Of a DNA stretch of 64,000 nucleotides, positions 53,029-61,316 are shown piece after piece. The stretch's first letter is position 1. Every line of letters starts with the position of its first letter. A program made the position numbers and the translations under genes. Below the pieces are notes generated by a model. The model had not been told where the DNA came from. It was given only the letters and a program-made list of their open reading frames with translations, and searched no databases. Where the stretch lies: positions 146,835-210,834 of the forward strand of contig NZ_JAAVUY010000015.1 in NCBI RefSeq assembly GCF_018449695.1. Reading direction: 5' to 3'. Source of the DNA: Bradyrhizobium sp. dw_411. GTDB taxonomy: Bacteria; Pseudomonadota; Alphaproteobacteria; Rhizobiales; Xanthobacteraceae.

Positions 53029-53392
53029 GACACTTCCCCTGTTGTCGTTTTTATCGACTTATTCGACGAAACTTTTGTCCCGTCTGATAGCTTCAACTTA
53101 AGGGGAGCGTTTGAAGATCAGCTTAAATAAGACAATAAAGAGATCATGAATTTAAGACAGTGAATCGCGGATTAAGCCCATCAACAAAGGGGTTTTCGCA
53201 ACCTTTCATTGACGGTGCACGCACCCTGTTCACGCTTCGTCTGGATGCTGTGTCACATATGGGAACAGGACCGTTCAAATTCGAAACGCCTGCGTAACAG
53301 ATGTAACCGGAGCGTTTAAGGTGACCGAAAAGTTACTGCAAAAAATTCTTCGAAAATTTTAGAGGAAAGCACCCGGACCTCATCCTGAACCG
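53029..53392. other. Region upstream of ldtR
   Basis: 364 bp between the ldtR start and a dispersed repeat. It is AT-richer near 53045-53160, where the ldtR promoter should lie. I see no gene or clear operator. Confidence 0.4.
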
Positions 53393-53504
53393 CCCTCATC
53401 CTGAGGAGCATCGCGAAAGCGATGCGTCTCGAAGGATGGATGCAAGTTCGTGCGTTGCTGCCATCCTTCGAGACGCGCGCGAGTGCGCGCTCCTCAGGAT
53501 GAGG
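53393..53504. repeat. Intergenic palindromic repeat (CCTCATCCTGAGGAGC...GCTCCTCAGGATGAGG)
   Basis: The 16-bp termini CCTCATCCTGAGGAGC and GCTCCTCAGGATGAGG are perfectly inverted, and an inner pair CGTCTCGAAGGATGG/CCATCCTTCGAGACG extends the stem. It is a hallmark repeat of Bradyrhizobium/Rhodopseudomonas genomes. A truncated second copy of the left end (CCTCATCCTGAAC) precedes it at 53378. Confidence 0.85.
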
Positions 53505-53527
53505 ACGGGAATTGCATCTAACACTCG

Positions 53528-53989
53528 CTATGGAGGCCGTTCGCGCGCGGCCATCCACGCCAATGCGAGATACAGCGTCAGCGTCACGGCTTCGAATCCC
53601 ACGACGTAAAGACTGCCGCCGTAGATTCCAGGAAACATCAGTTCGATCACCGCCATCGACACCACGGTGGTCAGCCACACCACCGCGCCCCACGGCGTCG
53701 CAAGCCACAGGCCGACGGCCGCGACGAGTTCGATCACCGCGAAATAAACCGTGGCGGCCTGCCATGCCATTGGCTGATTCTCGAAGGCTTCTTCCTCGCC
53801 GCCGACAAAGCCCGTGACCTGCGCCCAGTGATAAAGACCCTTGGCGACGGAGACGACCGCCATGATGCGCAGGAAGAACACCAGCCGCCTTGTCCAGGCA
53901 TTTTCGTCGGATTCGTGCCGTTCGGACGAAATCGCCGCCACCGACATGGCCGTGTCCCGCGAAGGGTCGCGCGATGGGATTTCAGACAT
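53528..53989 (-). CDS. DUF6163 family membrane protein
   Basis: 153 aa with four hydrophobic helices: RLVFFLRIMAVVSVAKGLYH, AATVYFAVIELVAAVGLWLA, AVVWLTTVVSMAVIELMFPG and YVVGFEAVTLTLYLALAWMA. The N-terminal 30 residues are hydrophilic (SERHESDENAWTRR). It matches the rhizobial DUF6163 family that neighbours ldtR; no function is known. ATG at 53989; an internal methionine (MSVAAIS) 14 residues in is possible. Confidence 0.75.
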   Translation of the reverse strand: MSEIPSRDPSRDTAMSVAAISSERHESDENAWTRRLVFFLRIMAVVSVAKGLYHWAQVTGFVGGEEEAFENQPMAWQAATVYFAVIELVAAVGLWLATPWGAVVWLTTVVSMAVIELMFPGIYGGSLYVVGFEAVTLTLYLALAWMAARERPP

Positions 53990-54215
53990 CAGAAAAGGCT
54001 GCTCACATGCGAGAATTTGGGCTGGAATATACCCGGTAACGGCGCCGAACGGTGACTCTTGGCCCGCCCGGACGGCAAAATCAATCGGGCTTGCTGCAGA
54101 TCAAGGCTGCGGTGACGAAAGCCGCCCAAAGTGCTAGACTGGAACCGATCAAAAGACCGGTCCAAAGCAGTCTCCCCGCTTTAACCAGACTGCGCCTCCA
54201 AGGAGAGAACATCAC

Positions 54216-55277
54216 ATGGCGATCAAATTCGGGCGTCCGATCGAAATGCGCGACGTGCCGCGGCGGGAAACCGCCCTCTCCGCCCCCAGCCTCGATCTCG
54301 CAATCCGGCCGCGCCGCAACCGCAAGGCGGAATGGGCGCGCCGCATGGTGCGGGAAAATGTTCTCACCACCAATGACCTGATCTGGCCGTTTTTCGTGGT
54401 CGACGGCCACAACAAGCGCACCGCGATCGCCTCGATGCCCGGCGTGGAGCGGATCACCGTCGACCAGGCCGTGCGCGACGCCGAGCGCGCGGTGAAGTTG
54501 AACATCCCCTGCATCGCGCTGTTTCCCTACACCGAGCCGAGCCTGCGCGACGAACACGGCTCCGAGGCGCTCAACCCGGACAATCTGGTGTGCCAGTCGG
54601 TGCGCGCCATCAAGAAGGAATTTCCCGGTCTCGGTGTGCTCTGCGATGTGGCGCTCGATCCCTTCACCAGCCATGGCCATGACGGGCTGATCGAGGACGG
54701 CCAGATCCTCAACGACGCAACCGTCGCGGTGCTGGTGCGTCAGGCGCTGGTGCAGGCGGAAGCCGGCTGCGACATCATCGCGCCATCCGACATGATGGAC
54801 GGACGCGTCGCCGCGATCCGCGAAGGGCTGGATAGTCTGGGATTCCTCGACGTGCAGATCATGTCCTATGCGGCAAAATACGCCTCGGCGTTTTACGGCC
54901 CGTTCCGCGACGCGATCGGCTCGGCCAAGACGCTGACCGGCGACAAGCGCACCTATCAGATGGACAGCGCCAATTCCGACGAAGCCCTGCGCGAAGTCGA
55001 ACTCGACATCGCCGAGGGCGCCGACATGGTGATGATCAAGCCGGGCATGCCCTATCTCGACATCGTGCGGCGCGTCAAAGACACCTTCGCGATGCCGACG
55101 TTTGTTTATCAAGTGTCCGGCGAGTACGCGATGATCGCAGCCGCCGCCGGCAATGGCTGGATCGACGGCGACCGCGCGATCATGGAAAGCCTGCTAGCCT
55201 TCAAGCGCGCCGGCGCCGACGGCATCCTCACCTACTTCGCGCCGCAGGCCGCGGAGAGGTTGAAGATGGAAAGCTGA
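54216..55277 (+). CDS. hemB: Delta-aminolevulinic acid dehydratase (porphobilinogen synthase)
   Basis: 353 aa. It condenses two 5-aminolevulinate to porphobilinogen for heme synthesis. The Schiff-base lysines are in SYAAKYASAFYGPFRDA and MVMIKPGMPYLDIVRR. The metal-site region reads CDVALDPFTSHGHDG, with Asp in place of the zinc cysteines, the magnesium-dependent type known from Bradyrhizobium and plants. AAGGAGAG lies about 9 nt before the ATG. It is followed by a dispersed repeat. Confidence 0.97.
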   Translation: MAIKFGRPIEMRDVPRRETALSAPSLDLAIRPRRNRKAEWARRMVRENVLTTNDLIWPFFVVDGHNKRTAIASMPGVERITVDQAVRDAERAVKLNIPCIALFPYTEPSLRDEHGSEALNPDNLVCQSVRAIKKEFPGLGVLCDVALDPFTSHGHDGLIEDGQILNDATVAVLVRQALVQAEAGCDIIAPSDMMDGRVAAIREGLDSLGFLDVQIMSYAAKYASAFYGPFRDAIGSAKTLTGDKRTYQMDSANSDEALREVELDIAEGADMVMIKPGMPYLDIVRRVKDTFAMPTFVYQVSGEYAMIAAAAGNGWIDGDRAIMESLLAFKRAGADGILTYFAPQAAERLKMES

Positions 55278-55283
55278 CAGCTT

Positions 55284-55373
55284 CGTAGGGTGGGCAAAGG
55301 CGCGTTTGCGCCGTGCCCACCGTCTGGTCCGTGAAGCAAGATGGTGGGCACGCTTCGCTTTGCCCACCCTACG
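55284..55373. repeat. Intergenic palindromic repeat (CGTAGGGTGGGCAAAG...CTTTGCCCACCCTACG)
   Basis: A 16-bp perfect inverted terminus pair (CGTAGGGTGGGCAAAG and CTTTGCCCACCCTACG) encloses a second pair GCCGTGCCCACC/GGTGGGCAC. It follows hemB by 6 bp and may act in its termination. Well known type of dispersed repeat in proteobacteria. Confidence 0.85.
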
Positions 55374-55500
55374 GTCCCGCGACACGGATACTGTTACAGC
55401 CGTCAAAAATATTGCCGCTAGTTAATGCTTCCCAGGCCTTGGCGAGCACCCTGCCGGTTCCCATGTCCTGCGCGGAAATACACGGTCTGGAGGATTGACC

Positions 55501-56103
55501 ATGTCTTATGGCGGTAACGGCGGCGGTTCCAATACAGGCAACAGGACTGCGGGCAATACGACGGCCGGCAACACAACTGCTGGCGGCGCCTGGCGCAGCG
55601 ATGGCGGTGTGCCGCCGCATGCGTTCGATCCCCTGATGCAGCCGGAATTGTTTCGCGGCGTGCTGACGCGGCGGTTTTTTGCGTGCCTGATCGATCTCGT
55701 GGTGCTCTCGGTCCCGGTGATCCTCGGCTATATCTTCATCGCGGTGTTCGGCGTGATCACGCTGGGGCTCGGCTGGGTGCTGTTCTGGATCGCGTGGCCG
55801 GCGTCGGTGATCTGGGCGATCGTTTATTACGGCGCCTCGCTCGGCGGCCCGCATTCGGCCACCATCGGCATGCGCGTGATGGATCTGGAATTGCGCACCT
55901 GGTACGGCGCGCCCGGCTACTTCGTGCTCGGCGCCATGCACGCGGTGCTGTTCTGGGTTTCGGTCTCGGTGCTGTCGCCGCTGGTTCTCTTGGTCGGGCT
56001 GTTCAACGGCCGCCGGCGCCTGCTGCACGATATCGTGCTGGGGACCGTGATCATCAACAGTTCGGTCCGCAGCCCCGTACCGACGGCCGCGCGGACCTAT
56101 TGA
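55501..56103 (+). CDS. RDD family membrane protein
   Basis: 200 aa from the ATG at 55501, with GGAGG 8 nt upstream. The first 35 residues are a low-complexity Gly/Asn/Thr stretch with tandem AGNTT units. The RDD domain follows: RRFFACLIDLVVLSVPVILG, GASLGGPHSATIGMRVMDLE (the conserved T-x-GM/R-x-x-x-L motif) and RRRLLHDIVLGTVIINS. Three or four membrane helices. RDD proteins are associated with ion exchange or lipid homeostasis in some bacteria, but the role here is open. Confidence 0.85.
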   Translation: MSYGGNGGGSNTGNRTAGNTTAGNTTAGGAWRSDGGVPPHAFDPLMQPELFRGVLTRRFFACLIDLVVLSVPVILGYIFIAVFGVITLGLGWVLFWIAWPASVIWAIVYYGASLGGPHSATIGMRVMDLELRTWYGAPGYFVLGAMHAVLFWVSVSVLSPLVLLVGLFNGRRRLLHDIVLGTVIINSSVRSPVPTAARTY

Positions 56104-56251
56104 TCCGAAGGACCAGACATGCCCGGCGGGCATCTGCCTGCTTTTCGGGCGGCCCATTTGTTCCTGGCCGCCTGTCAGGTAAATTGATTGACCGTTAACC
56201 GTAGTGGCGCGATGCTATGGGCTGCTTCGCTTTCAATGGCTGACGACCCCC

Positions 56252-57028
56252 TTGACCCAACATTCGCGTGACACCCCGCAATTCTACCTGACGGCGCCCT
56301 CGCCCTGCCCGTATCTGCCGGGCCGGCACGAGCGCAAGGTGTTCACCCATCTGGTTGGCGACAAGGCCGGCGACCTCAACGACCTTTTGACCCATGGCGG
56401 CTTCCGGCGCAGCCAGTCGATCGCCTATCGGCCGGCCTGCGACCAGTGCCGCGCCTGCGTGTCCGTCCGGGTGGTCGCCAACGAATTCCGGCCCTCGCGC
56501 AATTTCCGCAAGATTCTCGCCCGTAACGCCGACATCGTCGGCGAACAGCGCAGCGCCGTGCCGACCTCGGAACAATATTCGGTATTCCGCGCCTATCTCG
56601 ACCAGCGCCATCGCCATGGCGGCATGGCCGACATGACCGTGCTCGACTACGCGATGATGGTCGAGGACAGCCATGTCGAAACCCGCATCATCGAATATCG
56701 CCGCCGCGGCGTCGACAGCAGCATCACCGGCCGCGGCCTCGACCTTGTCGCGGTGGCACTGACCGACGTGCTCAGCGACGGGCTGTCGATGGTCTATTCG
56801 TTCTTCGAGCCGTCCGAGGAAAGCCGCTCGCTCGGCACCTTCATGATCCTCGACCACATCGCCCGCGCGAGGCGGCAGGGATTGCCTTACGTCTATCTCG
56901 GCTACTGGATCGAAGGCTCCAAGAAGATGGATTACAAAGGCCGCTTCCTGCCGCAGCAACGCCTCGCGCCTTCGGGCTGGCTGCGCATCGATGCCTCAGG
57001 CGAAGTGCCGTCCGAACCACAGGATTAG
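56252..57028 (+). CDS. bpt: Aspartate/glutamate leucyltransferase
   Basis: 258 aa from a TTG at 56252 (MTQHSRDTPQFYL); the GTG at 56204 would add 16 residues without family similarity. The ATE/Bpt domains are clear: CPYLPGRHERKVFTHLVGD, the Cys-rich YRPACDQCRACVSVRV, YLDQRHRHGGMADM, SMVYSFFEPSEESRSLGTFM and YVYLGYWIEGSKKMDYK. It transfers Leu to proteins with N-terminal Asp/Glu for N-degron turnover by ClpAP. It is isolated between the RDD gene and a repeat. Confidence 0.9.
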   Translation: MTQHSRDTPQFYLTAPSPCPYLPGRHERKVFTHLVGDKAGDLNDLLTHGGFRRSQSIAYRPACDQCRACVSVRVVANEFRPSRNFRKILARNADIVGEQRSAVPTSEQYSVFRAYLDQRHRHGGMADMTVLDYAMMVEDSHVETRIIEYRRRGVDSSITGRGLDLVAVALTDVLSDGLSMVYSFFEPSEESRSLGTFMILDHIARARRQGLPYVYLGYWIEGSKKMDYKGRFLPQQRLAPSGWLRIDASGEVPSEPQD

Positions 57029-57035
57029 CCAGCTT

Positions 57036-57137
57036 GTCGTCACCCGGCTTGACCGGGTGACCCAGTACACCGCGGCTTCTCGATTATTCTCTACTGTCTC
57101 TGGAATACTGGATCGCCCGGTCAAGCCGGGCGATGAC
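57036..57137. repeat. Intergenic palindromic repeat (GTCGTCACCCGGCTTGACC...GATGAC)
   Basis: CACCCGGCTTGACCGGGTGACCCAGTA at the left and TACTGGATCGCCCGGTCAAGCCGGGCGATGAC at the right are inverted with small differences. It lies between the convergent bpt and mntH genes. Same family architecture as 36551-36622. Confidence 0.8.
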
Positions 57138-57165
57138 GGCGGTGTGTAGTGCACGCTTCGCCCCC

Positions 57166-58587
57166 TCACCCGCCGAAATAATCCCACACCAGCTTTGCAT
57201 TCAGCGCGATGATCACCACTGCCGTCACGGTGGCCAGCGCGGTCAGCCAGCGCGGGGCCACGAACGGGCCCATCTTGGCGCGGCTGGCGGTGAACATCAC
57301 CAGCGGCACCACCGCGAACGGCAGTTGCAGGCTCAGCACTACCTGGCTCAGGATCAGCAACTGGCCGGTGGCTTTCTCACCGGCCCAGATCGTCACGACA
57401 ACAGCCGGTACGATCGCGATCATCCGCGTCACCATCCGCCGCAGCCATGGCGCGATGCGAAGATTGAGAAATCCCTCCATCACGATCTGACCCGACAGTG
57501 TCGCGGTGATGGTTGAATTCAGCCCGCAGCAGAGCAGCGCGACCCCGAACAGCGTCGGCGCCAGGGTCGAACCGAGCAGCGGCGCCAGAAAGGAATGGGC
57601 CTGATCGAGTTCGGCGACATCGGTTTTGCCGGCGCGATGGAAGGTCGCCGCCGCCAAAATCAGGATCGAGGCGTTGATGACCAGCGCCAGGCACAGCGCG
57701 ATGGAGGAATCGATGGTTGCGAACCGGATCGCTTCGCGCTTTTCGCCAACGCTCTCGCCATAGCGTCGGGTCTGCACCAGCCCCGAATGCAGATAGAGAT
57801 TATGCGGCATCACGGTGGCGCCGAGAATGCCGAGCGCGAGATAAAGCATCTGCGGGTTGGCCAGAAGGTCCGTGGTCGGCGCAAAGCCCCTGATCACAGC
57901 GCCCCAATCGGGATCGGCGAGCGCGATCTGCACCGCAAAGCACGCCGCAATCACGCCCAGCATCGCAACCACAAAAGCTTCGATCCAGCGAAACCCGAAC
58001 GCCTGCAGCGCCAGGATGAGAAACACGTCGGCAGCGGTGATCAACACGCCGATCTCGAGCGGAATGTGAAACAGCAGATTGAGGCCGATCGCGGTGCCGA
58101 TCACTTCGGCCAGATCCGTCGCGGTGATCGCGATCTCCGCCGACAGCCATAGCGGCAACGATACCCATCGCGGAAAGGAATCGCGGCAGGCCTGCGCGAG
58201 GTCGCGCCCTGCACCGACGCCAAGCCGGGTGCACAGCGACTGCAGCACGATCGCCATCGCGTTGGACAACAGCGCGACGCTGAGCAGCGTGTAGCCGAAG
58301 CTGGAACCGCCGGCGAGCGAGGTCGCCCAATTGCCGGGGTCCATATAGCCGACGGCCACGAGGTATCCCGGACCGAGAAACGCCAGCAGCTTGCGCCAGA
58401 ACGAGCCCTGCTTCGCCGTCTCGACCGACCCGAACATTCCCGCCAGCGACGGCTCCCCCCGCGCCGAGCGCCAGCCGGATGTCTCAGGTGCAGGGCTTGG
58501 GCGCACCGGCGCGGCGCCTGCCGCCGACCGCCCTTGGGCCGCCTTCGACTGAGAATCCGGAGGTAAAATCGGCGATCGAGCATCCAT
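57166..58587 (-). CDS. mntH: Nramp-type manganese/divalent metal transporter MntH
   Basis: 473 aa with about 11 membrane helices after a 50-residue hydrophilic N-terminus. The Nramp metal-binding segment FLGPGYLVAVGYMDPGNWAT holds the DPGN motif, and the second binding helix reads ILGATVMPHNLYLHSGLVQT with MPHN. Proton-coupled Mn2+ import into the cytoplasm is expected; in B. japonicum MntH is the main Mn transporter and is controlled by Mur. A Mur-like box lies 30 bp upstream of the ATG. Confidence 0.95.
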   Translation of the reverse strand: MDARSPILPPDSQSKAAQGRSAAGAAPVRPSPAPETSGWRSARGEPSLAGMFGSVETAKQGSFWRKLLAFLGPGYLVAVGYMDPGNWATSLAGGSSFGYTLLSVALLSNAMAIVLQSLCTRLGVGAGRDLAQACRDSFPRWVSLPLWLSAEIAITATDLAEVIGTAIGLNLLFHIPLEIGVLITAADVFLILALQAFGFRWIEAFVVAMLGVIAACFAVQIALADPDWGAVIRGFAPTTDLLANPQMLYLALGILGATVMPHNLYLHSGLVQTRRYGESVGEKREAIRFATIDSSIALCLALVINASILILAAATFHRAGKTDVAELDQAHSFLAPLLGSTLAPTLFGVALLCCGLNSTITATLSGQIVMEGFLNLRIAPWLRRMVTRMIAIVPAVVVTIWAGEKATGQLLILSQVVLSLQLPFAVVPLVMFTASRAKMGPFVAPRWLTALATVTAVVIIALNAKLVWDYFGG

Positions 58588-58591
58588 CTCG

Positions 58592-58753
58592 TCAGGATGA
58601 CGGATAATTTCTTTTATTGCAACTCATTTGCAAAAGCATCTGGGATGCCGTCGAGGGAAGGTCATCGTTTTCATGAACTGTGAACGATAGCGACCTCACG
58701 TCGTTGACGAGCCTGCACAAGCGCGCCAACCTATGCGTGTATTCGGATTTCAT
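58592..58753 (-). CDS. Possible 53-aa ORF upstream of mntH
   Basis: An ATG at 58753 with GGAGAGGG about 6 nt upstream opens MKSEYTHRLARLCRLVNDVR and reads to a stop just before mntH. It overlaps the Mur-like box. It could be a small leader gene co-transcribed with mntH or a chance frame in the promoter region. No family is recognised. Confidence 0.3.
   Translation of the reverse strand: MKSEYTHRLARLCRLVNDVRSLSFTVHENDDLPSTASQMLLQMSCNKRNYPSS
58617..58633 (-). promoter_or_regulatory. Mur-like operator upstream of mntH
   Basis: TTGCAA-CTCAT-TTGCAA in the plus orientation: two TTGCAA palindromes 11 bp apart, 30-46 bp before the mntH start, like the TGCAA-rich Mur-responsive sequences of rhizobial Mn transport genes. 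It is a plausible Mn-dependent repressor site. Confidence 0.55.
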
Positions 58754-58808
58754 AAACGTCCCTCTCCGTACGCCATTTGGATGCGCGTCGAACAATCGCG
58801 GGTGATCA

Positions 58809-59363
58809 ATGAGTGCAATTACCGATTATAGCCAACCGAAAGCACGCGCGACAAAGAAGCCTTCCTATTTGGATCTCCTCGATAACGCCGATCAGCAGCG
58901 TATCCGGGCCGACCTATCGACGTTCTTCGGGCCCCATGCCGACACGTTTCTCGACACCTACGAGAAAATGCGATCAGCCACCGGACCGCGGCGGGCAATG
59001 CCGCGCACATGGTCATGGCCGGTCTTTTTCGGATCTTTCACATGGTTCTTTTATCGGAAGATGTACGCCTATGGCGCGATGCTCATCTTCCTGCCTCTGA
59101 TATTTGGCTATTTGTTCGGTTCCGCTGGCAGTACCACATCAATCCTGTTCGCAATGTGGGCAAAGGGCTTCTACGTTAAATACGGGCTTGGACGCATTTC
59201 CAAGGCTGACAAACTGGGCCTGACCGGTTCGGAGCGTACCGACTATTTGCAGCGTGCTGGAGGCGTATCCTTGGCTGCCGGCATATTCGCCGGTTTGATC
59301 TACGCCAGCATGTTGGCGGCGCTACTCCTCGCCATCAGCGTTCGACACAAAACCGGTCACTGA
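58809..59363 (+). CDS. DUF2628 family membrane protein
   Basis: 184 aa. A hydrophilic N-terminal third (KKPSYLDLLDNADQQRIRAD) is followed by the DUF2628 motif RTWSWPVFFGSFTWFFYRKM and YAYGAMLIFLPLIFGYLFG, then KYGLGRISKADKLGLTGSER and a last hydrophobic helix. Function is unknown. Its TGA overlaps the ATG of the PrsW-family gene by one base (TGATG at 59363), so the two are coupled and probably act together in the membrane. Confidence 0.8.
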   Translation: MSAITDYSQPKARATKKPSYLDLLDNADQQRIRADLSTFFGPHADTFLDTYEKMRSATGPRRAMPRTWSWPVFFGSFTWFFYRKMYAYGAMLIFLPLIFGYLFGSAGSTTSILFAMWAKGFYVKYGLGRISKADKLGLTGSERTDYLQRAGGVSLAAGIFAGLIYASMLAALLLAISVRHKTGH

Positions 59364-60298
59364 TGATCCGATTTGTCATCCTGGTGGCCGCAATTGCTCC
59401 GCCCCTGCTTATTCTAGGCTACGGAATCGCGAAAGCACGCGGTACCTGGAAATCCGAAGCAATGTGGAATGCTTTCCTGGCCGGAGCCGTTGGCGCGCTG
59501 GCAGCGGTGGTTTGCGAACTCGCGCTCGAATATCTATCGCCAGATGATCAAATGGGTCCGATCGCCAAGGCAATTCTCCTCGCGGCGATTCCCGAAGAAT
59601 CGGTCAAATTCTTCGTGCTGGTGGCGCTAGCCGAAAAGCATGTCGATGTCCGTCGCCTGCAAGATCTCATCGTGCTCGCCCTTGCCGTGTCGATGGGTTT
59701 TGCTGCGGTGGAAAACTTCTCCTATGTCACTTCGGCCGGCGGCTGGAAAATGACAGCAGCGCTGCGCGCCGTTACCGCTGTTCCCGGCCATGGCATCGAC
59801 GGACTTGCGATGGGGGCTTTGCTGGTCGCCTCACGTTTGAATGGCGGCAAAAGCCTGTGGAGCGCCAGATACGCGCTGCTCGTACCGATCGTCCTGCACG
59901 CCGCCTATGACTTTCCATTGTTTGAAATGCAGAAACACGCCGACAAAATATGGTTCGGCGCGGCTTGGCTTGCGATCATCGCGGCATCTTCGATTTTTGT
60001 GATCATGCTGTGTAACCGGATTATTCCGAGAGCGGTTGCGGCCGATCGCGCGGCCGGGCGTGACGACAGTTCGATCGAAACAACAGACCGGCTGATCATC
60101 GGTGGGATAATTGGATTGATTGGCGGTCCGCTACTCGCCGCATCGGTTTTCTATGCGCGCGGGCTGGAGTTCGCCACGGTAGCGATGGTTTTGAGTATTT
60201 TCCCGGTTGCATTGGGGATCGATTCGATTTTTGCCGGTTTGCATCGCAGAGGACAACGTCTTTCAATAAGAAACGCCAACATCGACTACGCACATTGA
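59363..60298 (+). CDS. PrsW-family intramembrane metalloprotease homologue
   Basis: 311 aa with eight to nine membrane helices. All motifs of the PrsW/CPBP-like glutamate proteases are present: AIPEESVKFFVLVALAE (EExxK), GFAAVENFSYV (second acidic motif), VPGHGIDGLAMGALL (HxxxD/G region) and VLHAAYDFPLF (HxxxD). PrsW performs site-1 cleavage of an anti-sigma factor in Bacillus; the substrate here is unknown, with no anti-sigma gene nearby. It is translationally coupled to the DUF2628 gene. Confidence 0.85.
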   Translation: MIRFVILVAAIAPPLLILGYGIAKARGTWKSEAMWNAFLAGAVGALAAVVCELALEYLSPDDQMGPIAKAILLAAIPEESVKFFVLVALAEKHVDVRRLQDLIVLALAVSMGFAAVENFSYVTSAGGWKMTAALRAVTAVPGHGIDGLAMGALLVASRLNGGKSLWSARYALLVPIVLHAAYDFPLFEMQKHADKIWFGAAWLAIIAASSIFVIMLCNRIIPRAVAADRAAGRDDSSIETTDRLIIGGIIGLIGGPLLAASVFYARGLEFATVAMVLSIFPVALGIDSIFAGLHRRGQRLSIRNANIDYAH

Positions 60299-60480
60299 TG
60301 CCCGTTAACGAAAAATTAGCCATACCCGCTCCCTGATGAGGCGCGGCTGTCGGCACTGACTCGCCGCCACGATCCGGGTGCAACGGAGAATGCGTCCGCT
60401 CGCTTTCGGGCATCGCGACGCGAAGTTGGGGCGCGCAGCCAATGTCTTCACACCCGCTTGGCCTTCGGCCGGCATCGGCG

Positions 60481-61221
60481 ATGGCGACATCGTGCAAAAT
60501 CTGCGCCGCTCCCTCGGAGCTTTACGGCGTCGTCGATTTGAACAAGCCTTGTGAAATTCCGGGCGGCACGCGGCCGCCCTTGTCGGGCGTACCGGTCTAT
60601 TATCGGCGCTGCCCTTCATGCGGCTTTCTGTTCACCGATGCGTTCGATGACTGGAGCGAAGATCAGTTCAAGACGCACATCTATAACGACGGCTATCACG
60701 TCTTCGATCCCGATTACCAAACCGCGCGACCGAACGGCAACGCAGGCATCGTCGCGAATCTCTGGACTGCTCACAAGGCCGGCATGCGGGTGCTCGATTT
60801 CGGCGGCGGCAACGACGTGTTTTGCACGTCGCTTCGCGCCAACGGCTTTCTGGAAGCGGTGACATACGATCCGATGGTGCCGGAATTTTCCAGTCGCCCG
60901 GAGGGAAAGTTCGACCTGGTCACATGCTTTGAGACGCTGGAACACCTGCCCGACCCCGTGGCCGGCATCGAGCGGATCGTCGACTGTGTCGCGGAGCCCG
61001 GCGCGGTGTTTTATTCGACGCTCACGCAGCCGGCGGATTTCGACAAACAAGGTGTGGGGTGGTGGTATGTCGGGCCGCGTAACGGCCATATCTCCATTTT
61101 CACCAAGCAAGCGCTGACGCTGGCCTGGGCTCGCCATGGCTTCAAGACAGCAGCGCTGAGCGACGGCATCCATCTGGCATTTCGGACACTGCCGGAGAAG
61201 TGGGGGATGAAGGTCTCGTAG
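60481..61221 (+). CDS. Class I SAM-dependent methyltransferase with N-terminal zinc ribbon
   Basis: 246 aa from the ATG at 60481 (MATSCKICAAPSELYG); the frame starts at 60442. Two Cys pairs (CKIC and CPSC, with RRCPSCGFLFTDAFDDW) form a zinc ribbon. The methyltransferase core follows: MRVLDFGGGNDVFCTSLRAN (motif I), KFDLVTCFETLEHLPDPVAG, and FSTLTQP-like strand sequence. This layout is common in sugar or cell-surface methyltransferases (Methyltransf_23 type). The substrate is unknown and no polysaccharide genes are adjacent. Confidence 0.85.
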   Translation: MATSCKICAAPSELYGVVDLNKPCEIPGGTRPPLSGVPVYYRRCPSCGFLFTDAFDDWSEDQFKTHIYNDGYHVFDPDYQTARPNGNAGIVANLWTAHKAGMRVLDFGGGNDVFCTSLRANGFLEAVTYDPMVPEFSSRPEGKFDLVTCFETLEHLPDPVAGIERIVDCVAEPGAVFYSTLTQPADFDKQGVGWWYVGPRNGHISIFTKQALTLAWARHGFKTAALSDGIHLAFRTLPEKWGMKVS

Positions 61222-61316
61222 AACGGGAAACTCGGTATCCCCTGATCGATCCGGAATCGGGTGGGTTCGGGTCGCCGGAGCGGCCACCTTGCGGATAACA
61301 ACGCAGAGGAGGCTCC

